Both the position numbers and the translations under genes were made by a program. A stretch of 5,523 nucleotides of DNA from Geminicoccaceae bacterium (lineage in GTDB: Bacteria; Pseudomonadota; Alphaproteobacteria; Geminicoccales; Geminicoccaceae): positions 1,713-7,235 of the forward strand of contig JAPJRA010000165.1 in assembly GCA_030824835.1 (NCBI GenBank), written 5' to 3'. Under the pieces are notes generated by a model that saw only the letters and a program-made list of their open reading frames with translations, was not told the DNA's origin and did not search any database. The number at the start of each line of letters is the position of its first letter. Position 1 is the first letter of the stretch. Below are positions 1-5,523 of this stretch, in pieces.

Positions 1-2074
1 GCGCATGCGCCGCCTCCAGCTGCAGCTCCCGCTCCTTCCGCTCCGTGATGTCGAAGCTGACGCCGAGCAGTCGCATCGGCCGGCCGGCGGCGTCGCGCAG
101 CAGCTGCCCGCCGCCGCCGATCCATCTTGTCGTGCCGTCCGGCCGCCGGATCCGGTAGTCGTTGGTGAAGTTGGGCCCATGGCGCCCGGCCAACACGTCG
201 GCCGTCTGGGCGTCAATGCTGTCGAGGTCCCTTGGATCGACCATGGCGCTGAAGCTGACCGAGCTCGGGATGAAGCTGGCGGGATCGACGCCGAAGAGAT
301 GGTAGTGCACGTCGTTCCAGTGCTCGATGCCAGTCCGCAGGTCGACGTCCCAGGTGCCCATGCCGCCGGCGGCCAGGGCCAGCTGCAGCCGCAGCTCGCT
401 GTCCTGCAGCGCCAGCGTCGCCCGCTTCTGCTCGGTGACGTCGATGATGTAGCTGTCCAGGTACCGGCGACCTTCCTCCGACGCCTCGACGACCCATCCG
501 GTCTCGCGCATCCAGCGCTCCTCCTTGGTCCGGGCGTGGGTGATGCGATACTCCATGCTGTAGGGTTCGCCGTGCTCCTTGCGCCGGCGCTCGGCCTCGA
601 GATAGCCGGGCAGATCGTCCGGATGGATCAGCCCGTACCAGTCCGCGGTCTCCACGGCGCCGGCCAGCTCCATCGCATCGGCGCCGAAGATCTGCACGCC
701 ACCTTCGTCGTAGCCGAAGGGACCGGAGCCCGCGACGCCGCGGATGAAGATGATGCCGCGCAGATTCTCCACCAGCGACCGGAACCGGTTCTCGCTTTCC
801 CTCAGGCGCTGGGCCGCCTCCCATTCCACGGTCACATTTCGGCCGGTGCCCCGGAAGCCGCGGAAGCGCCCCTGCGAATCGCGGATGGGGGTGCCGTTGA
901 CGCGAACGACGCGCTGTTGCCCGTGATCGTCGCACAGCGAGAAGGTAAAGCCACGAAAAGGCCGATGCGCGGCGACGGTGGCGTGATGCGCCTCCCAACC
1001 ACCTTCGCTCAAGGCATCGCCACCAAACTCATCGCGTCGGCGGCCAATCACTCTGGCTTGAGCAATTCCGGCGCTCTCGGCAAAACTGTCCGAGAGCCAA
1101 GACACGCGCATCTGATCGTCTGTTTCCCACAGCCAGTCTGAGGACACGTTGGCAAAATCACGCAGGCGCGCTTCGCTCCGGCGCAGCGCCTTGGCGAACC
1201 GCATGCGGTGGAAGGCGAGGCTCGCGAACAGGCCGCTGGCCAGCACGGCGCCGGCCAGCGCCGGTAGGAGCCACGCCAGCTGTTCAAGACCAGGGCGGCG
1301 GGGCGGCCAGGCGATCTGGCCGACCACTTGCTCGTCGAATCCACGCAGGTCGATCTTGGCGAGGTCCGGGGTGACATCCCCCGCTGGCAGGAACGCCAGA
1401 CTGGTCAGGTCGAAATCGCCCTCGATCTCCGTGAGGAAGGCCCGATCGAGACGTTTGCCCAACAGCAGCACATAGGGCGGTCCGTCAGGCAGCCGCAGCG
1501 AGGACCCTTCTTCCGGCTGGATCGTGGCGACGGCGGTCAGGATCAGGCCCCGAGGTCCAGCCACGACGGCCGGGGCCGGGGTCTGGCCGCTCTCGACACT
1601 GCGCCTGGCCGCCCTGATCGACTCCTGCAGCATCGGGCCGAAGGCGCGGCTGGCCGCGACGATGTCCACCTGGCCGTCGACTTGGCCGTATACCGGCGAG
1701 TTGGCCCCATCGAGGATCAGGCTCTGCTCATAGCCGAGAGAGGTGTCCAGGGTTGCGCCCACGTTCCGCGCAGCCCATTCGGTGTCGAACGTAAGCACCA
1801 AATGCTCGACCGCATCGTTCCAGTGAGCGTAGTCGTTGACATTGCTGTCCATGTGCCGCTGGAGATTTTTGAGGTTGGCCGAGACAATGAGCTGCTCGTG
1901 TTCGCGCTGGGTGGCGTCCTGGCGGACACTGCCAATGTAGACGGTGGCGGCGATCATCGACAGCGCGCCGGCAAAAAGGCCGGCCATTGCTGCCAGGCTT
2001 CGAAACTCCTTCTGGGCCGGGACACGCGCGTATTCGCCCGGCCCGGGCGACTGATCGCTGAGCGGCGTCGACAT
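1..2074 (-). CDS. CHASE4-like, triple-PAS membrane sensor protein (3' part missing)
   Basis: This is the first 691 codons of a gene that runs off the left edge; the frame is open throughout. Residues 27-48 form a transmembrane helix, about 49-262 an extracytoplasmic domain, and 263-288 (LAWLLPALAGAVLASGLF) a second helix. The periplasmic part contains YAHWNDAVEHL at 82-92, the kind of W-(D/N)-D motif seen at the start of CHASE4 domains. Three PAS domains follow at about 297-412, 425-547 and 557-677, each ending in a PAC-like strand: GFRGTGRNVT, SYIIDVTEQKR and GVSFDITERKERE. CHASE4 plus PAS proteins usually end in GGDEF, GGDEF-EAL or histidine kinase modules, so it probably signals through c-di-GMP or phosphotransfer, but the output domain is not in view. 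The start is ATG with a weak GAAG six bases upstream. In-frame GTG at 2086 and TTG at 2095 (the latter with GGAG seven bases upstream) are alternatives; an in-frame TAG lies further upstream. The ligand is unknown. Confidence 0.9.
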   Translation of the reverse strand, partial: MSTPLSDQSPGPGEYARVPAQKEFRSLAAMAGLFAGALSMIAATVYIGSVRQDATQREHEQLIVSANLKNLQRHMDSNVNDYAHWNDAVEHLVLTFDTEWAARNVGATLDTSLGYEQSLILDGANSPVYGQVDGQVDIVAASRAFGPMLQESIRAARRSVESGQTPAPAVVAGPRGLILTAVATIQPEEGSSLRLPDGPPYVLLLGKRLDRAFLTEIEGDFDLTSLAFLPAGDVTPDLAKIDLRGFDEQVVGQIAWPPRRPGLEQLAWLLPALAGAVLASGLFASLAFHRMRFAKALRRSEARLRDFANVSSDWLWETDDQMRVSWLSDSFAESAGIAQARVIGRRRDEFGGDALSEGGWEAHHATVAAHRPFRGFTFSLCDDHGQQRVVRVNGTPIRDSQGRFRGFRGTGRNVTVEWEAAQRLRESENRFRSLVENLRGIIFIRGVAGSGPFGYDEGGVQIFGADAMELAGAVETADWYGLIHPDDLPGYLEAERRRKEHGEPYSMEYRITHARTKEERWMRETGWVVEASEEGRRYLDSYIIDVTEQKRATLALQDSELRLQLALAAGGMGTWDVDLRTGIEHWNDVHYHLFGVDPASFIPSSVSFSAMVDPRDLDSIDAQTADVLAGRHGPNFTNDYRIRRPDGTTRWIGGGGQLLRDAAGRPMRLLGVSFDITERKERELQLEAAHA

Positions 2075-2179
2075 CGACGTCTTCACATTCGGCAATGGCT
2101 CGCTCCGAGCGTCCCCATATCGTGCGCCGACATCGTCGCCAGCGCAGCACCAGCCGTTCGGGACGCACGAAGCCCGCTA

Positions 2180-2248
2180 CCTATAGGCGACCTTCCAATG
2201 CGTCACCATGTTCTAACCGTCACAGTCGCCGCACGGTCACCGTGACCG
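2180..2248 (-). promoter_or_regulatory. Candidate control region of the sensor gene: GTCAC repeats and palindrome
   Basis: Upstream of the sensor gene the pentamer GTCAC occurs at 2202-2206, 2219-2223 and 2236-2240, exactly 17 bases apart each time. The third copy is the left arm of a perfect interrupted palindrome, CGGTCAC-C-GTGACCG, at 2234-2248. On the minus strand a TATAGG (2185-2180) could act as a -10 element, with GTGACG (2206-2201) 15 bases before it, which is a poor -35 with a short spacer. Together these suggest binding sites for a regulator over a promoter about 100 bases ahead of the sensor start. The motifs are directly visible; the regulatory role is inference, and such short motifs could arise by chance. 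Confidence 0.3.
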
Positions 2249-2263
2249 GGTCGCGGGAGGCAA

Positions 2264-2282
2264 GGCAGCCGGAGCGGCTGCC
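2264..2282 (-). terminator. Hairpin downstream of the propeller gene, possible terminator
   Basis: GGCAGCC (2264-2270) and GGCTGCC (2276-2282) form a perfect 7-bp, GC-rich stem around a 5-base loop, 37 bases past the stop codon of the secreted propeller gene. No run of T follows on the minus strand (the next bases read TTGCCTCC), so it is not a classical intrinsic terminator; it may be a weak terminator or a 3'-end stabilising hairpin. It suggests that the sensor gene is transcribed largely on its own. Confidence 0.35.
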
Positions 2283-2319
2283 CGCGGTGCCGCGAGTGGC
2301 GCTCACCGCACGGAGGCGC

Positions 2320-3681
2320 TCAGTGGCCGAACTGCTTGACCCCGGCCAGAAGGCGGGCCGGATCGATCGCGATCAGCTTCGTGTTCTTGGGCGTGAAGCC
2401 CGGCTTGGGGAAGGCGGTGAAGTAGAATCTGCCCTTCGCGTCCCATGCATTGGAGCCGTAGAGATCGAGATTTTTCAGCGCCGGCTCGTGCACGTAGAGA
2501 TTGACGATCGGCCTCGCCGCGCCCGATGTCAGATCGAACTCGAACAGCTGGCCGCGGCGCGCCAGGATATAGGCCTTCTTCTGGTCCGCGCGGACATGGA
2601 AGACCCAAGTATAGCCGTACTTCTCGTCCTGCTTCTGCCCGATGCTCCCCAGATAGGACCAGCTCGCCGGGGCCGCCTTGCGCTCGGTGTAGCGATAGAC
2701 GTGGCCGACATTGTCCATCAGGTAGCAGGTACGCGGGCTGCCGAAGCACTGCGCGGCGTCGATCGCCCGCTGGTCGTGCAGGGCCCACGCCTTCTCCTCG
2801 CCGAAGCCGCTGACCGGGTCGTAATAGTGGACATGGTTGAAGATGGCCGGGCTGTAGGGCGAGCCGTACTTGGCGCCGCCGCCATTGCTGCCGGCGGTGA
2901 AGTAGAGCCGGCCGTTGCTGCCCGTCCACATCGCGCGACCGGCATAGACATAGGGACGCCCGTATTCCGGTCGTCCGAGCAGCGTTGTCGTGGCGCTGCC
3001 GACGTCATAGGCGTAGATGTCGCCGGTCGGGGTCGCCGCGCCATAGATCCGGTTGCGGCCGCGGTCGACGGCCAGGCTCAGCAGACCGCCATGCGCGGCG
3101 CCCACCCCGCCCGGCTCCGTGGCGCTCAGATCGCGAAACTTGCCGGTCGTCCAATCGTAGCCATACCAGTGAAAACCGCGCCGGCCGAGATAGCCCGAGT
3201 CCAGGAGCGAGTAATTGTCGTTGGCGACGTAGACGCCGGTGCCCAGCCATACGGGCTGGGTGTGGAACTTCTCGATCGGCTCGGCGGGCTGCCAGTTGCC
3301 TGCCGCCTGCGAGGCCGCCTTCGCGTCGCCGACGTAGCGCAGGGTGAGCCCCGGCTTGGTGGCGTCGCCACCGGCCGGGAGCAGCCGATAGAGGGCCGCG
3401 TTGTCGACATGGTTCATGCCCGCGACGTAGATGTCGCCGTTCGGCGCGCCGGCCGCACCCGACCAGCTCTGCACCGGCTGGAGCAGGTTCGGCGTGGTCG
3501 GCAAGGTCCAGTACCACAGCCCGGGCTTGCTGCCGGCCACCCTTTGCGCGGAGGGCGCCGCGGCCACGGCCGGGGTGACGACGAGACAGGCCAGGGCCAA
3601 TCGTGTCAGCCTGCTCCTCGCCACTGCCAAGGCGCTTCGCCTGATGGGCGTGCCGATCAATTGCGTGCCGTGACGGTACAT
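2320..3681 (-). CDS. Exported beta-propeller-like protein of unknown function
   Basis: This is a complete 453-residue protein that I cannot place in a named family. The N-terminus has an arginine-rich leader and a hydrophobic stretch (LTRLALACLVVTPAVAA, 25-41) with likely signal peptidase I cleavage after the AVAA run near residue 41. An RR pair at 14-15 is a poor match to a Tat motif. The mature part is rich in recurring strand-turn units of the type G-x-I/L-Y-hydrophobic: GDIYVAG (82-88), GVYVAND (149-155), RIYGAA (211-216), GDIYAYD (220-226), RLYFTAG (258-264), HVYRYTE (327-333), LFEFD (379-383) and RFYFTAF (418-424). This spacing of roughly 40-70 residues fits a six- to eight-bladed propeller of the quinoprotein/SMP-30/YncE-like shape. 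Cys312 and Cys319 are the only cysteines outside the signal and could form a disulfide. It is rich in Trp, Tyr and Gly, as in secreted carbohydrate- or ligand-binding propellers. The start is supported by AAGGA at 3694-3690, eight bases before the ATG. It may be periplasmic or secreted; no catalytic motif is recognised. Confidence 0.85.
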   Translation of the reverse strand: MYRHGTQLIGTPIRRSALAVARSRLTRLALACLVVTPAVAAAPSAQRVAGSKPGLWYWTLPTTPNLLQPVQSWSGAAGAPNGDIYVAGMNHVDNAALYRLLPAGGDATKPGLTLRYVGDAKAASQAAGNWQPAEPIEKFHTQPVWLGTGVYVANDNYSLLDSGYLGRRGFHWYGYDWTTGKFRDLSATEPGGVGAAHGGLLSLAVDRGRNRIYGAATPTGDIYAYDVGSATTTLLGRPEYGRPYVYAGRAMWTGSNGRLYFTAGSNGGGAKYGSPYSPAIFNHVHYYDPVSGFGEEKAWALHDQRAIDAAQCFGSPRTCYLMDNVGHVYRYTERKAAPASWSYLGSIGQKQDEKYGYTWVFHVRADQKKAYILARRGQLFEFDLTSGAARPIVNLYVHEPALKNLDLYGSNAWDAKGRFYFTAFPKPGFTPKNTKLIAIDPARLLAGVKQFGH

Positions 3682-3689
3682 GTAATTGT

Positions 3690-3694
3690 TCCTT
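3690..3694 (-). promoter_or_regulatory. Ribosome binding site of the propeller gene
   Basis: On the minus strand AAGGA is separated by eight bases from the ATG at 3681. This fixes the start of the 453-residue protein even though its leader before the hydrophobic signal core is unusually long (about 24 residues). Confidence 0.7.
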
Positions 3695-3702
3695 GTGAAT
3701 TA

Positions 3703-3731
3703 ATTCTGGCCATGGACGACAGCGGCTTCAA
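3703..3731 (-). promoter_or_regulatory. Sigma70-like promoter of the propeller gene
   Basis: On the minus strand TTGAAG (3731-3726) and CAGAAT (3708-3703) are separated by exactly 17 bases; each matches four of six consensus positions. Transcription would start around 3695-3697, giving a very short 5' leader that barely contains the AAGGA ribosome binding site, so the real start may be a few bases different. The stretch 3680-3710 is clearly more AT-rich than the surroundings, which fits a promoter. Activity is inferred from the sequence. Confidence 0.45.
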
Positions 3732-3800
3732 TTGCGGAAATGTTGGACTTCCGGTCGAGCGTAACGAAGATCAACGAGGGCTACGGCCCCGGCAATGCGG

Positions 3801-3828
3801 TTGGCGACGCTCCAGGCGACTATATGGT
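3801..3828 (+). promoter_or_regulatory. Possible promoter for the cyclase gene
   Basis: TTGGCG (3801-3806) and TATGGT (3823-3828) lie 16 bases apart, each matching four of six consensus positions. Transcription would begin near 3835, giving a leader of about 200 bases and putting the 14-base palindrome just downstream of the start, a position typical for a repressor site. Several other weak pairs exist in this region, so the assignment is tentative. Confidence 0.25.
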
Positions 3829-3848
3829 ATGCTCTGGCACGAGGCTGT

Positions 3849-3862
3849 GTGGCAATTGCCAC
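3849..3862. promoter_or_regulatory. Perfect 14-base palindrome, candidate operator
   Basis: GTGGCAATTGCCAC is identical to its reverse complement over all 14 bases with no spacer. It lies in the divergent region, about 118 bases upstream of the -35 element of the propeller gene and 172 bases before the cyclase start. Perfect palindromes of this size in divergent regions are often bound by dimeric regulators. The regulator is not in the window. Confidence 0.45.
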
Positions 3863-3958
3863 GTCGACCATGATCTGCCTCGGCCTGCCGCGCCGCTGGT
3901 GACGCTCCAGATCGGGCGGTGCCGGCCCAGCGGAGACCACTTGCCGAACGCTGGCGGC

Positions 3959-4006
3959 TCCCCTTGGGGAAGGCTAACACCGGTTGTCGGCGCGGTGCGC
4001 GACCGG
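3959..4006 (+). other. Structured leader of the cyclase gene
   Basis: Two potential hairpins lie side by side before the cyclase start. TCCCC (3959-3963) can pair with GGGGA (3966-3970) around a two-base turn, which is tight. CCGGTTGT (3980-3987) can pair with GCGACCGG (3999-4006), with two G-U pairs and an 11-base loop. The motif CTTGGGGAA occurs both in the first hairpin (3963-3971) and directly over the ribosome binding site (4018-4026), so the TCCCC arm could in principle pair with either copy. The fold is visible; any control role is inference. Confidence 0.25.
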
Positions 4007-4033
4007 CCCCGCAACCGCTTGGGGAAAGCCACA

Positions 4034-4975
4034 ATGCAGCCACTTCTGAGATGTGCCGCGGGCGCGGCGATCTTTCTCCTCGCCTGCGGCGGCACGGCCG
4101 CCATGGCCGAGGAGCATCCGCTCTGGCAGGTCTACGAGACCAGCATGAAGGGTGCGAAATACGTCGACCTGACGCACGCGTTCGGCCCGGACATTCCGGT
4201 CTGGCCCGGGTTCGGCCCGGCCAAGGTCAAGCCAGCGGTCGCCGGCGCCCGGATGGAGGGCTATGTCGAGGCCGGCCAGGAGTTCACCTACAAGGAGCAC
4301 GGCTTCGTCGCCACCGCCTATGATCTGACCACCGACCAGTATGGCACGCAGCTCGACCCGCCGGCGCACTGGGACGAGTACGGCGCCACGATCAGCGACC
4401 TGCCACCGACCTTCGCGCTGCGCCCGCTGGTGGTGATCAACATCGCGGATAAGGTGGCCAAGGACGAGGGCTACCATTGCACGGTGGACGACATCAAGGC
4501 GTGGGAGGCCCGGCACGGCACCATCCCCGAGGGCTCGGTGGTGATGGTCCGCTCGGACTGGTACAAGCGCTGGAACGAGCGCGAGCGCTTCGCGCAGGCG
4601 CCGTTTCCGGGCATCACGCTGGATGCGCTGAAGTTCCTCCACCTCGAGCGCAAGATCCTGTTCCACGGCCACGAGGCGCTGGACACCGACACGACGCCGA
4701 CGCTCGAGGGCGAGGCGTGGCTGATGCACAACCACTTCACGCAGGCGGAAGGTGTGGCCAATCTCGATCAGGTGCCGGAAGCCGGGGCGCTGATCTCGAT
4801 CGGGTTCGCCAAGCCGGAGGGTGGCACGGGCGGCTACGCGCGGTTCGTGGCGATCGCCCCGCCGGACTGGCAGTATGGCGTGACGGTGGCGGAGGCGCCC
4901 GGTGCCCCGCTGCCCAAGCAGGCCAAGCCTCTGCGGCGCGGTGCCGACGGGGTGATGCGGCCTACCGGCGATTGA
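4034..4975 (+). CDS. Exported cyclase-family (PF04199-type) hydrolase with altered metal motif
   Basis: This is a complete 313-residue protein. The family includes kynurenine formamidase KynB and isatin hydrolase, Mn/Zn-dependent enzymes that cleave amide or lactam bonds. Family marks visible here are YVDLTHAFGPDIPVWPG (43-59), the central signature QYGTQLDPPAHW (102-113), CTVDDIKAWEARHG (149-162), GSVVMVRSDW (167-176), HGHEALDTD (211-219) and ANLDQVPEAGALISIG (242-257). The usual signature is H-x-G-T-H-x-D-x-P-x-H; here Gln102 and Gln106 replace the two histidines, while Asp108 and His112 remain, so metal binding may differ. The N-terminus is an export signal: AAGAAIFLLACGGTAAMA, with likely cleavage after Ala25 (AMA-EE). 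LLAC at 15-18 also resembles a lipobox, so a lipoprotein is possible. The start is chosen because the signal begins there and GGGGA lies eight bases upstream. The substrate is unknown; a periplasmic amide or lactone hydrolase is the best guess. Confidence 0.88.
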   Translation: MQPLLRCAAGAAIFLLACGGTAAMAEEHPLWQVYETSMKGAKYVDLTHAFGPDIPVWPGFGPAKVKPAVAGARMEGYVEAGQEFTYKEHGFVATAYDLTTDQYGTQLDPPAHWDEYGATISDLPPTFALRPLVVINIADKVAKDEGYHCTVDDIKAWEARHGTIPEGSVVMVRSDWYKRWNERERFAQAPFPGITLDALKFLHLERKILFHGHEALDTDTTPTLEGEAWLMHNHFTQAEGVANLDQVPEAGALISIGFAKPEGGTGGYARFVAIAPPDWQYGVTVAEAPGAPLPKQAKPLRRGADGVMRPTGD

Positions 4976-4983
4976 GGTCGGGA

Positions 4984-5013
4984 CCGTGGTCGTGGCCTCG
5001 GCCGCGACCACGG
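4984..5013 (+). terminator. Strong hairpin after the cyclase gene
   Basis: Eight bases after the cyclase stop, CCGTGGTCGTGGC (4984-4996) pairs with GCCGCGACCACGG (5001-5013): 13 pairs, one of them G-U, around a CTCG tetraloop. It is the strongest hairpin I found in the intergenic sequence. No T-run follows, so it may terminate inefficiently or mainly protect the 3' end of the transcript; similar hairpins without U tracts are common in GC-rich genomes. It suggests the cyanophycinase gene has its own promoter. Confidence 0.6.
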
Positions 5014-5025
5014 CACTGGGGCCAT

Positions 5026-5070
5026 GTTGCAACGCAATGACGGGCGGTTGACGGTGGAGGCGAGGTAAGG
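5026..5070 (+). promoter_or_regulatory. Possible promoter elements ahead of the cyanophycinase gene
   Basis: TTGACG (5048-5053) is a five-of-six match to a -35 box, but 16-18 bases downstream there is no good -10 (GTGCTC at 5071-5076). GTTGCAAC (5026-5033) just upstream is a perfect 8-base palindrome. The purine-rich stretch 5056-5070 (GGAGG and GAGG) resembles a ribosome binding site for an in-frame GTG at 5071. Only the motifs are certain; whether this is a promoter or a translation start is open. Confidence 0.25.
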
Positions 5071-5157
5071 GTGCTCAGGTGGTGCAAGGACGCACTCGCT
5101 CGGGTATGGAGGGGTGCTGCGGCTGTGCCCGCCTTTCCAACCAGCCAGTGCCAGGAC

Positions 5158-5523
5158 ATGAAGCCGAAAACCCTACCGCTGCCGCGCGCGCGTGCTGGCG
5201 CCCTTGCCGCGAATGCCCGGCTGGTGATCATCGGCGGCCGCTTCGAGGGCGACAACGAGGACGTGTTCGAGGCGATGCGCGAGCTCAGCGGCGGGCGCAT
5301 CGCCGTGCTGCCCACCGCCTCCGGCGATCCGGACGAGGTCGGCCGCGAGGCGCGCGATTCCTTCCGCGCCTACGGCATCACCTCCGAGGTCGTCCCGCTC
5401 GACAAGGACAATTTCCGCACCGCCGCCTTCGACCCGAAGCTGTTGGCCCAGCTCGAGCGGTTCGGGAGCTTCTACTTCACCGGCGGCGATCAGGCGGTGA
5501 TCGTGCAGGCCCTGCTGCAGGGC
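5158..5523 (+). CDS. cphB: Cyanophycinase, peptidase family S51 (N-terminal part)
   Basis: The first 122 residues of a gene cut by the right edge. Cyanophycinases hydrolyse cyanophycin, the poly-aspartate/arginine storage polymer, to beta-Asp-Arg dipeptides in the cytoplasm. Seen here are the N-terminal strand RLVIIGGRFEGDNEDVFEAM (21-40), SGGRIAVLPTASGDPDEVG (44-62) and FYFTGGDQAVIVQAL (105-119); the I-I-G-G start, PTASG and FTGGDQ elements are characteristic of this family. The catalytic serine (in a G-S-S-A-G type nucleophile elbow) would lie beyond the window. No signal peptide is visible, consistent with the intracellular type. The start is uncertain: ATG 5158 gives a normal-length N-terminus but AGGA is only one base away, too close to work well. 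In-frame GTG at 5071 has GAGG five bases upstream and would add 29 residues; GTG at 5125 is a third option. The symbol rests on similarity to CphB-type proteins; the related dipeptidase E (PepE) of the same family is less likely. Confidence 0.87.
   Translation, partial: MKPKTLPLPRARAGALAANARLVIIGGRFEGDNEDVFEAMRELSGGRIAVLPTASGDPDEVGREARDSFRAYGITSEVVPLDKDNFRTAAFDPKLLAQLERFGSFYFTGGDQAVIVQALLQG

Larger units (their letters stand above)
3682..4033. other. Divergent intergenic region between propeller and cyclase genes
   Basis: This 352-base stretch separates two divergently transcribed genes. It holds the promoter and ribosome binding site of the propeller gene at its left end, a perfect 14-base palindrome near the middle, and a structured leader of the cyclase gene at its right end. 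The reading frame of the cyclase is open back to an ATG at 3740, but the extra 98 residues look non-coding (Pro/Arg/Gly-rich, no domain), and a proper signal peptide begins at 4034. I therefore treat the whole stretch as non-coding. No RNA gene or known riboswitch was recognised. Confidence 0.7.

Noticed and set aside
5..1141. Long plus-strand open frame of 378 codons opposite the sensor gene
   Set aside because: It is antisense to a continuous minus-strand frame with clear TM and PAS/PAC features; long opposite frames are expected in GC-rich coding DNA, and its own translation shows no domain.
2283..2294. CGCGG-TG-CCGCG inverted repeat
   Set aside because: Only five pairs with a two-base turn; such short GC-only repeats are frequent by chance in this composition and the hairpin is sterically unlikely.
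3835..3850. TGGCACG resembling the -24 box of a sigma54 promoter
   Set aside because: The required GC of the -12 box is absent at the correct spacing (TG is found instead), so a sigma54 promoter is not supported.
2095..3873. Plus-strand open frame of 592 codons opposite the propeller gene
   Set aside because: Antisense shadow of the minus-strand gene, which has a signal peptide, recurring propeller strands and a good ribosome binding site; the plus-strand translation has low-complexity Arg/Ala/Val composition and no recognisable domain.
3740..4033. N-terminal extension of the cyclase to the upstream ATG at 3740
   Set aside because: The added 98 residues have no domain and would bury the export signal; the ATG at 4034 has a ribosome binding site and starts a proper signal peptide.
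3974..5032. Minus-strand open frame of 352 codons opposite the cyclase gene
   Set aside because: Shadow of the cyclase-family gene, whose plus-strand translation carries unmistakable family motifs; it also runs through the hairpin and the leader.

Overview
The window is GC-rich and densely coding. Gene content (a CHASE4/multi-PAS membrane sensor, a secreted propeller-like protein, an exported cyclase-family hydrolase and a cyanophycinase) together with codon usage strongly biased to G/C in third position fits a proteobacterial chromosome, most likely an alphaproteobacterium. That assignment is inference; no rRNA, tRNA or other taxonomic marker is present. I see no insertion sequence, CRISPR array, phage gene or RNA gene.

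Layout. (1) Positions 1-2074, minus strand: the N-terminal 691 residues of a large membrane-bound sensor protein (TM - CHASE4-like periplasmic domain - TM - three PAS domains), whose output domain lies beyond the left edge. (2) 2075-2319: a 245-base gap with a hairpin after the next gene and a set of regularly spaced GTCAC motifs plus a 15-base palindrome in the presumed control region of the sensor. (3) 2320-3681, minus strand: a 453-residue exported protein that looks like a beta-propeller, of no family I can name. (4) 3682-4033: a 352-base divergent intergenic region with a good sigma70-like promoter for the propeller gene, a perfect 14-base palindrome and a structured leader before the next gene. 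(5) 4034-4975, plus strand: an exported metal-dependent-hydrolase-like 'cyclase family' protein (PF04199 type) whose signature motif has glutamine in place of two histidines; a strong hairpin follows its stop. (6) 5158-5523, plus strand: the N-terminal 122 residues of a cyanophycinase (peptidase family S51), cut by the right edge.

How the parts may work together. The propeller and cyclase genes are divergent, both products carry export signals, and they share one control region with a palindromic operator candidate, so joint regulation and a shared extracytoplasmic role are plausible but unproven. The sensor lies downstream of the propeller gene on the same strand, but with a gap and a hairpin between them, so it is probably transcribed separately. 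The cyanophycinase, a cytoplasmic enzyme of cyanophycin (Asp-Arg polymer) breakdown, begins after a hairpin and is probably a separate unit. I do not see convincing evidence of an entirely new multi-gene system; the most unusual items are the altered cyclase motif and the unassigned propeller protein with its shared control region.
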